From: Propionigenium maris DSM 9537 | GTDB lineage: Bacteria; Fusobacteriota; Fusobacteriia; Fusobacteriales; Fusobacteriaceae | Length of the DNA: 64,000 nucleotides | Reading direction: 5' to 3' | Assembly (NCBI RefSeq): GCF_027925155.1 | Contig: NZ_BSDY01000002.1 | Span: 62,001 to 126,000 of the forward strand | Shown here: one piece after another, positions 50,073 through 58,400 of the stretch | How positions within the stretch are numbered: position 1 is the first letter of the stretch | Layout of the letters: each line of letters begins with the position of its first letter | Notes under the pieces: model-generated | Told to the model about the DNA's origin: nothing | What the model saw: only the letters and a program-made list of their open reading frames with translations | Databases searched by the model: none | Position numbers and translations under genes: made by a program

Positions 50073-50963
50073 TATGAAGTATCACTTTCAAAACTATTTC
50101 GGCATCCTTCAGGTACTGTTTAGGTATCTTTTGCCCCTCTACTCTTAAACCTATAGCTACTGACAGCTAGAATTCCAAGGTTATTCTCACCTATGGGATC
50201 TCCCTAAACTCTTCTTTCTTCAACTCTAAAGCAGCACTTATAGCCAACGGCACGCTTTTCCTCTTTTATAGAGGAGTCTACAACATCAAAAAAGATGAGA
50301 AGATTAAAGTTAATAGTCGATTTATTTAATAATTCTTAAATCAGACACTTAACTTCTTCTTCAATTTCACCTTTCCCGGTGTTAAAGCTCATTTCCCTGA
50401 TCAATTCCTCTGGCATTCTCAATATAAAAAATCCCTCTCCCGATTACCTTGATACAACAGTATCAATTAGTAATCAAGAGAAGGATCTCTAAATTCACAA
50501 AACTATTCACATTATCCACTCGAAGGTTGAAAATCATATAAGAACCTCTTAACATGACCTCTTTAACATTGGCGGTTTAAAAAATACGACTTCTTCTAAA
50601 GAACAATAATAATATTTATGGTATTGATTATTCTTTTAATATCTAACTTTTTTCTTCCCAAAGTTGGCTTTTATAAGTAATGCTACCTTTGAGAAGAATC
50701 TATTAGGAAGGGGGGATTTCTTGTATTTTTAGCGTATCTGTCTGTAGGGAGTGATTGTCCCCCTTCCTAAATATAAACTATCATTTTATTCAAACTACAG
50801 CAAGTGTTAAAAACACCCCTCTTTATGTGACATGAATATTATCTCAATTAAAATATATCATCTCAAATGATATTCCCAAAATCCTCTTTACCCTCGCTCT
50901 TAGCTACAAAGCTCTTCCTTTCTCGTCAATAGTTTAAAATAAATATAGAGTGATCCAAATCTT
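50073..50963. other. About 0.9 kb without a convincing gene; hairpins and possible remnant
   Basis: No long frame is present on either strand. A 26-codon minus-strand ORF (50,336-50,416), M-P-E-E-L-I-R-E-M-S-F-N-T-G-K, looks like the remains of a small regulatory protein. A long hairpin, TTAGGAAGGGGG / CCCCCTTCCTAA (50,703-50,770, 12-bp arms, 44-nt loop), shares its stem with the terminator at 50,027. The two could be the inverted ends of a decayed element. Confidence 0.35.
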
Positions 50964-51290
50964 TCAATCTAAAATACAATTCATAAATTTTTTCACATAC
51001 TTCTTCTGAAAGGAAATAACTTTTTCTATATAAAATTTCCCCCTCTCCTCTAAAGCTATCTCCTTTGCCCGGCCATTTTGAAACCTTCTAATAAATCCAT
51101 TTTCTTCCAGAAATTTTATGCGCCTGCTTATTAATCCCGGATCTATAATATCTCTTTTCCTTATGTCATACATCGTGATATTGCTACTCTCCAGTAGTAA
51201 AAAAAGAATTAACATATCCGTTTTCGTAAGATTAGCTTCCCTTTTCAATGGAATAAAAATATCTCGTTCTAACTCAATTAATAGGTTCAT
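50964..51290 (-). CDS. Small winged-helix (MarR-like) DNA-binding protein
   Basis: The 108-residue protein is a minimal winged helix: K-T-D-M-L-I-L-F-L-L-L near residue 23, I-T-M-Y-D-I-R-K-R-D, the recognition helix P-G-L-I-S-R-R-I-K-F-L-E-E-N-G-F, then a wing with N-G-R-A-K-E-I-A-L. GAGGT precedes the ATG. It lies 33 bases downstream of a 52-aa ORF and in line with the giant effector gene, so it may be the regulator of that locus. Its small size resembles plasmid or phage-type MarR relatives. Confidence 0.7.
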   Translation of the reverse strand: MNLLIELERDIFIPLKREANLTKTDMLILFLLLESSNITMYDIRKRDIIDPGLISRRIKFLEENGFIRRFQNGRAKEIALEERGKFYIEKVISFQKKYVKKFMNCILD

Positions 51291-51323
51291 AACTTACCTC
51301 ATACCTTACAATAAAATAAATTT

Positions 51324-51482
51324 TTAATATACTTTGCCTCTGCCTAATCGTTTTTTGAAGATCTTCTCCAAACTACTCAATGATTCAAACACTTCAATTG
51401 CTATCTTTTTTTCCTCTTCCTCCAGTCTTTCTAGCCTCTGGCCTATCTCATACCTTAATTTGTTTATTGCTACAACTATCAT
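51324..51482 (-). CDS. 52-aa charged helical protein
   Basis: This is a short ORF with an excellent GGGAGG nine bases before its ATG. It encodes M-I-V-V-A-I-N-K-L-R-Y-E-I-G-Q-R, then L-E-R-L-E-E-E-E-K-K, and ends R-L-G-R-G-K-V-Y. The composition is that of one long amphipathic helix. It lies between the displaced C-terminal piece of the effector (51,559) and the winged-helix gene (51,290), all on the minus strand. A bulged hairpin (GGTGAGAGGTT / AACCTCTTATCACC) precedes it. Possible roles are a small chaperone or an antitoxin-like partner; nothing in the sequence decides between them. Confidence 0.6.
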   Translation of the reverse strand: MIVVAINKLRYEIGQRLERLEEEEKKIAIEVFESLSSLEKIFKKRLGRGKVY

Positions 51483-51558
51483 TTCCTTCACCTCCCAGGG
51501 TGATAAGAGGTTTTAAGAACCTCTCACCACTCTATTTCTCTTTACTTTATCTGACTTT

Positions 51559-52473
51559 TTATATTCTCTCCGATTCAGCTAAGTCAAAGCTAATGTCATT
51601 TGTCCTTTGGAATTCATCTACTTTCCTGTCCAGCTCTAAAACCATAAGGTCTCTGGTTGATTTAACTGTCTTACCTTCTTTATATAGATCCTCGATTTCT
51701 TGGTAATCTAAGAGTAACTCTTCCAGTTCCCTCTTATTCTTTTCGCTTAATTTGCTAGTAAATGTCTCCTTGGACTCTCTTAAAAACCTAAAGTTGTTAT
51801 CTACCCTTTCTACCTCCACTTTTTCTAAGCCTTTAACAATGGTGTTCTTAGGTTTACTAACCGCAATATATCCTCCTTCTTCAGTAACGGCATTTGTCTT
51901 TAATGCTTTTCTAGCTATCGTCTCAAGGGCATTTTTAGTTCGATCTATACTTTCTTTGGCATCCCTCTCTAAGAGACTAGCTTTATAATACCTTTTGTTA
52001 CTCGCATCATAGTGCTTCAAATCATATTTAAAGTTTGAACGTGTCTTGTCTAACCCCGCTTTCTTTGCTCTTTTAACAGAAGTATTTGCTGTTAAGTCAT
52101 GCTGGTCCTTGTGTGTTAACTCGTGATCCAAAACAGCAACTTGTCGGCTAAACTTCTCATCTGCCAGCTTATAAGATAGCCTGATAATACTTGGCCATAA
52201 AATTCCTTTTGATGAAAATTGACCATTAGTTCTCTCCCCAAGATCGTAGCTCCTTAAATCCAAAATACTTTCTTCAAACTTAATCTTATTCGCTTTAGAG
52301 CTAGCTTTTTCCTTGTTTTTAGCAAATGCTTCTAAGAGGTCAGCTCGCTGATAAGCATCCAATCTTTCATTTAAGCTCTCCATTACCGACTTTTCTTTAG
52401 GATCATAGTAACTTCTTAACGTTGCCATAACTCCCCTATCCTTTAATAAATTTTCAGTATACCTTACATTCAC
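51559..52473 (-). CDS. Fourth zincin-like HExxH unit, split off the giant effector by a one-base shift
   Basis: This 304-residue frame is a homologue of the ~330-residue zincin-like units inside the giant protein. It has A-K-N-K-E-K-A near residue 50, D-H-E-L-T-H-K-D-Q near residue 117 (HExxH complete), and S-L-L-E-R-D-A-K near residue 167 with the probable third ligand Glu. G-G-Y-I-A-V-S-K-P-K and the closing A-Y-Q-E-I-like helix (here D-Y-Q-E-I) follow. Upstream of the listed GTG the same frame continues as W-K-R-L-K-S-A-V-N-V-R-Y-T to 52,494, matching the start of the other units. There the giant gene runs in another frame into a stop at 52,482. One missing base near 52,495 explains the split. 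If translated alone it would start at GTG or an internal ATG with a poor ribosome binding site. Confidence 0.72.
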   Translation of the reverse strand: MNVRYTENLLKDRGVMATLRSYYDPKEKSVMESLNERLDAYQRADLLEAFAKNKEKASSKANKIKFEESILDLRSYDLGERTNGQFSSKGILWPSIIRLSYKLADEKFSRQVAVLDHELTHKDQHDLTANTSVKRAKKAGLDKTRSNFKYDLKHYDASNKRYYKASLLERDAKESIDRTKNALETIARKALKTNAVTEEGGYIAVSKPKNTIVKGLEKVEVERVDNNFRFLRESKETFTSKLSEKNKRELEELLLDYQEIEDLYKEGKTVKSTRDLMVLELDRKVDEFQRTNDISFDLAESERI

Positions 52474-52481
52474 TGCACTCT

Positions 52482-55400
52482 TTAGCCTCTTCCATTATTC
52501 CCTGTTTCTAACTTTGAAATTTTCTCTGTACTTTGAGAGGGAGAGTCTTTGGAATAAAGTACCATTGCTTTCTCCCTCTTCCCCTTCTTTCCCTTAGCTG
52601 TTTTCTTTGGTTTCAGGAGGTCTAGATCCTCATCTCCGATCATCTCATAAGTAGTTGGATCATCATAAATTGCTTCTCCCTGAGCTACACTGCCTGAACT
52701 TCCATCGACATCTTCATAGTCACTCTCAGTCGAGGCTGGACCTCCTGCTTCTTCGGAACCACTCCCTCCTGAAACGTATAGTTCATTCTCTACAAACTCC
52801 TCTACGTCATTATCTCTGATCTCCTTATAAGTCTCATCATGTAGGCCACTATACTCCTCCCCTCCAGATTCATATAGAGGGTTTTCTGAGCTCTCTTTCC
52901 CTGGAAGCTTTGAGTCTGTGCCCGCCAGATACTTCTCACTGCTCTTTCCTCTGAAAAGATCCTTTACTCTGTCCATAAAACCCTTTTTTTCTTTGGGGAG
53001 CACTACATCATCATAGAGTTCTTCAGGATCTAGATCCCCATCTTTAATGAAATCATAAACAGTTGGATCACCATAAATTGCCTCTCCCTGAGCTACACTG
53101 CCTGAACTTCCATCGACATCTTCATAGTCACTTTCACTCGAAGCTATGCCTCCTGAAGTTGAACCGAGCTCGGCATAATCGTCATCTAAAGGTTTATAAC
53201 TATCTTCTTTTCCAGGCTGTGGAATCGGTGGTAAAGGTCTCTGGGGCTTTTCTGCATTGAATCCTGCTGGAGCATTCCCTACAGGCTCATAGCCATCCGC
53301 GACATAACCATATGCATCTTCATTCGAGGCTACAGAGCCCGAGTTTAAGTCGAGCTCTTCATCCTCACCCCCTCCTGATTCATATAGATCATTTTCTACG
53401 AACACCTCTACATCATCATAGGATATTGCATCCTCAGCTTCTCTTCCCCTATCTAAGTTCAATTCATTTATCTCTTCATACTCATTTCCTGCTGAATCAT
53501 AGATGGGACTCTCTGAACTTCCTTTCCCTGGAACTTTTGAGTCTGTGCCCGCCAGATACTTCTCACTGCTCTTTCCTCTGAAAAGATCCTTTACTCTGTC
53601 CATAAAACCCTTTTTTTCTTTGGGGAGCACTACATCATCATAGAGTTCTTCAGGATCTAGATCCCCATCTTTAATGAAATCATAAACAGTTGGATCACCA
53701 TAAATTGCCTCTCCCTGAGCTACACTGCCTGAACTTCCATCGACATCTTCATAGTCACTCTCAGTCGAGGCTGGACCTCCTGCTTCTTCGGAACCACTCC
53801 TTCCTGAAACGTATAGCTCATTCTCTACAAACTCCTCTACGTCATTATCTCTGATCTCCTTATAAGTCTCATCATGTAGGTCACTATACTCCTCCCCTCC
53901 AGATTCATTTAGAGGGTTTTCTGAGCTCTCTTTCCCTGGAAGCTTTGAGTCTGTACCCGCCAGATACTTCTCACTGCTCTTTCCTCTGAAAAGATCCTTT
54001 ACTCTGTCCATAAAACCCTTTTTTTCTTTGGGGAGCACTACATCATCATAGAGTTCTTCAGGATCTAGATCCCCATCTTTAATGAAATCATAAACAGTTG
54101 GGTCACCATAAATTGCCTCTCCCTGAGCTATGCTACCTGACCTTCCATCGACATCTTCATAGTCACTTTCACTCGAAGCTATGCCTCCTGAAGTTGAACC
54201 GATCTCGGCATAATCGTCATCTAAAGGTTTATAACTATCTTCTTTTCCAGACTGTGGAGTTAATGGCAAAGATATCTGTGGGAGGACTCTCTTTGGTTTA
54301 GGACCCTGGGGCTTTTCTGCATTGAATCCTGCTGGAGCATTCCCTACAGGCTCATAGCCATCCGCGACATAACCATATGCATCTTCATTCGAGGCTACAG
54401 AGTCCGAGTTTAAGTCGAGCTCTTCATCCTCACCCCCTCCTGATTCATATAGATCATTTTCTACGAACACCTCTACGTCATCATAGGATACCGAGACCTC
54501 ATCTTTTCTTCCTAACTTCACTTCTATTGGATCATCATAGATTGCCTCTCCCTGAGCTATACTGCCTGAACTTCCATCGACATCTTCATAGTCACTTTCA
54601 ACCGAGGCTATGCTTCCTGAAGTTGAGCCGCTCCCGGCATAATCATTATCCAAAGGTTTATAACCGTCTTCTTTTCCAGACTGTGGAATCGGTGGTAAAG
54701 GTCTACGGGCATTTGCTTCACCTGTATATATATCTTTTATAGCCTTTCCTTTCTCTGATTCCCCTGAGACCTCCTCCATACTGACAAAGGTATTTCCAGA
54801 TTCGTCGATTTCAATCCCTTTGACCTTGAAGACAGTATTGGGTTTGTAGTCTATTTCACCAGCCTTTGCACCTCCTAATGGCATAGGGCTCCCATAGCCT
54901 TCCACAGAGTAATACACATATCCAACTCCGCTTTCCTTATCCGACCACTCTTCCGTTGGGGTCTCCGAGGTAAACAGATATCCCCTGTCTCGTATAAGAT
55001 CCCCCTCCTTTATCTTGTTGCCGTAGACCTTGTTTATGAGCTCTTTTTCCGGAACCTCCAGCTTTCTGAAGGAGGTCAGTTTTTCATTGGAACGTCCATT
55101 TTTTATGAGGGCACCAAAATCTTTAGCTGCTTTCGCTGCGGTATATCCATTTTTCTCCAATACTTTTTTGCCCTCATCTGAGATCTTACTGGTCCTTAAA
55201 AAAGCATTCACGTGGCTGCCTATCAGGTCCTTTCCGTGTATCTTGTTTATCTTAGCTTCCTCCTGGGATATTTCTTTAATCTTTCTCTTTTGAAGATCTG
55301 CTGCTCTCTTTAGTTCATTTGTCCGTTCCGGGCTTAATCCTCCCTTTGTGATTCCTTCTTTTAGTTCCAATAAGGCCTTCTCTTTTAATCTGGCATCTAT

Positions 55401-58400
55401 CTTCCCTTCATCTGCCTTTAAACCCTCCTGAAATTTTTTATACTCTTTTGCAAGCTTCTTATAACTCTTCTCATCTCCTCTCTCCTCAAAGGATCTCAGA
55501 GAATTTTCAAAGTTTTTTGCAAGCTTTTCAAGTGAATCAAACTCCTTAGGTGCACCACTCCTTGCACTGTAATATTTTTTCATCAGATCATCAGGCTTAT
55601 ATAGTTCCTTTCCTGTCACTAGCCTTCCAGATCGGTCAAACTTTAGAACATTTCTCTCTTCCATTTCCTTTAATTTCTTTACCAGGCTTTGAACCATAGT
55701 ATCTTTAAGTGATTCTGATATTTCACCTCTCTCGTGCCTTTCATTGACCTCTTGGTAAGCTGTGGTAATCTCCTCCAGCTCCTTCTTCTCTCCTTCCTTC
55801 AATCCAAGTTCTACTGCTTCTTTGTTGGCTATTAAGGACTCTAGCTTCCTTTCTTCCCCTATCAGCTTTATATCTCTGAATCTATCCATTGCAAGTGTTG
55901 AACCTTTTTTCGGTTTAGAGATCGCCACGAGACCTTCTCTCTTCTCATCTGATAGCCTAGATACTATATCTTTAATAGCATGCTGGGTTCGCTTCTCATT
56001 CTCTCTTGTATCTCTCTCAATAAGGCTATTAAGATACATTGCTTCATTATCAGAATCATAGTATAGGACGTCAAACTTCATGTCTTCTCTGACCTGTTCA
56101 AATTCTTTTCTTAGGGGGCTATCTGAAGGTAACCTATCCATCATATCATACTGATCTTTATGCCCCAGTTCATGATCTAAAGTCTTTACTACCTCTTTAA
56201 AATCCTTATGGTTTCCAGAATTAACCACAACTTTGTTTTTACGATTAGCATAGTACCCTAACTCTTTCTCCTTGCCTGTTCTATCAGCTATTAAGTCCAA
56301 CTCAGCTTCTTTAAATTTCACCTTTGTTGCTTCTGAAAAAGCTTTCTCCTTATTCTTAGCCAGTAGTTTTAGAAGCTTTGTTTTTTCCTCCTCTGTAAGG
56401 TTCTCACCTATATTGTTTATATCCTTGTTTCGATCTATAAGATCCATAAACGCCTTATCTTCAAACAAGTTTTGGGTATACCTTATATCTGTTGCCTTCT
56501 TTAGTTTCTTCCACTTCCTATCTGTCTCTGAATTTGAAATTTTCGCAAGGGCCTTCCTCTTTTTTTCTGGCTGCATATTTAAGATACTGTCCATCTTTTC
56601 TTCTTTTGATTTGAGCTCGTTCTGAAATTTCGTGTACTCTTTTATAAACTTCTCATAACTTTTTTTATCCCTCTTCTTCTTAAAGTTTCCAAAGGTTTTA
56701 TTGGTAGACTTTTCAAACTCCCACAGCTTAGATGCATCAAAGTTGTACTCACTATTTTCTTCCTTTGGTAATACATCCTTTACATCCCTATATTTCTGAA
56801 TTAGATCATTTGAATTATAAAATCTTAATATCTCTGCTAAGATATCAGGTTTTCCTGCACTATCAAGTAAAGTATCAGGCTGGGAGGTCTCTGACTTTCC
56901 TTCTTCAGGAAGTTTCGATACTACTTTTGATTCTGCCAAATCTGCAGGCGCCAGATACTTCTCACTGCTTTTCCTCGTAAAAAGTCTCTTTAGTCTCTCT
57001 ACTATTCCCCCCTCTTCTTTCTTTACCTTCAACCCGTTATCAGTCGGGTCAAGCTTTAGATTATTTCTCTCTTCCATTCCCTTTAATTTCTCTACCAGGC
57101 TTTGAACCATGGTGTCTCTAAGTATTTTAGTTATCTCTCCCTTCTCATATCTTTCACCAATTTCTTGGTAAGCTGTAGAGATCTCCTCCAGCTCCTTCTT
57201 CGCTTCTTTATTCAAGCCAAGCTCAACTGTTTCTTTATTTGCTTTTAATAACTTTAGCTTTTTTTCCTCCCCTATCAGATTTTTATCGATGAATACATCT
57301 GCTGAACGTTTTCTGTATGGGTCAGAAATCCCTATATATCCTCCTTTATTCTTATAGTCATCTGGTCCATCCTGTAATCTGTCTGCTATGGCATGAAGGG
57401 CATCTATAGTTCGGTTCATAGTTTTATTCGCATCCCTCTCTATAAGGCTGGCTTCATACATCTGAGGGTCTTCACTATAATTCTTATAGTGCTTCATATC
57501 AAAGTCCATGTTAGCTATACTTTCTTTAAATACCTCCCTTAGCGGGCTATCTGAAGGCAAGAAAAACACAGTACTAAATTGATCCTTATGTTCTAATTCG
57601 TGATCTGAAGTTTTTAGAAACTGTAGAAATTTTTTGTCTGGATCGACATTCATTAAGACTTTTTTCTGGTTAGGATCATACTGGCCTCTTGTGTTTTCTG
57701 GCAACTTTGCATCAAACACTAAATTTGCTTTTTCAAACTCTGTTTTCATAGCTTCTGAAAAAGCTTTCTCCTTATTTTCAACAAACATCTCTAAAAGCTC
57801 TTTTTTCTCCGATAGGTTAAGTGCCTCATCTAGATCAAGCACCCCTGCCCCATCCCTACTTTTTAGTGGGTCCTCTATTAGTTTCATAACCCTTTCATCT
57901 TCAAATAACCTTTGGGTATACCTGACATCTACTGCCTTCTTTAACCTCTTCCATTTCTCTCCGACTTCTAACTTCGAGACCTTTTCAAGCAACTCCTCCC
58001 TTTCTTGACTCCTCCCAGAAGAGGTATCTGTAGATACCTCAACTCTAGTAGAATCCTCAACGTCAGGTGATACCCCTGCCTTATCTTCCGGCACTTCATT
58101 TAGAGAGGTAAAGTCCCTATCATACTCTGTAATTCCCTCTGCGTCTTCATGAGTGTCATCACCTGGTCCTGGCTGATTTGAAGTTATTTCACCTGTATAG
58201 ATATCCTTTATAGGCTTATTTTTCAGTGGTCCCTCTGAAACCTCTTCCATATTCACAAGAGTGTTTCCAGCTTCGTCGGTTTCAATCCCTTTAACCCTGA
58301 AGACAGTATTGGCCCTGTAATCTATTTCACCGGCCTTTGACCCTCCTTTAGGCATAGGGCTTCCATATCCTTCCACCGAGTAGTACACATATCCGGCTCC

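Noticed and set aside
52490..52500. Programmed -1 frameshift joining the giant gene to the last HExxH unit
   Set aside because: The bases GGGAATAATGG do not form an X-XXY-YYZ slippery site, so a programmed event is not supported by sequence; reported only as a possible alternative.
52660..54700. CRISPR array or direct-repeat locus
   Set aside because: The repeats are in frame within a coding sequence, hundreds of bases long and without uniform spacers.
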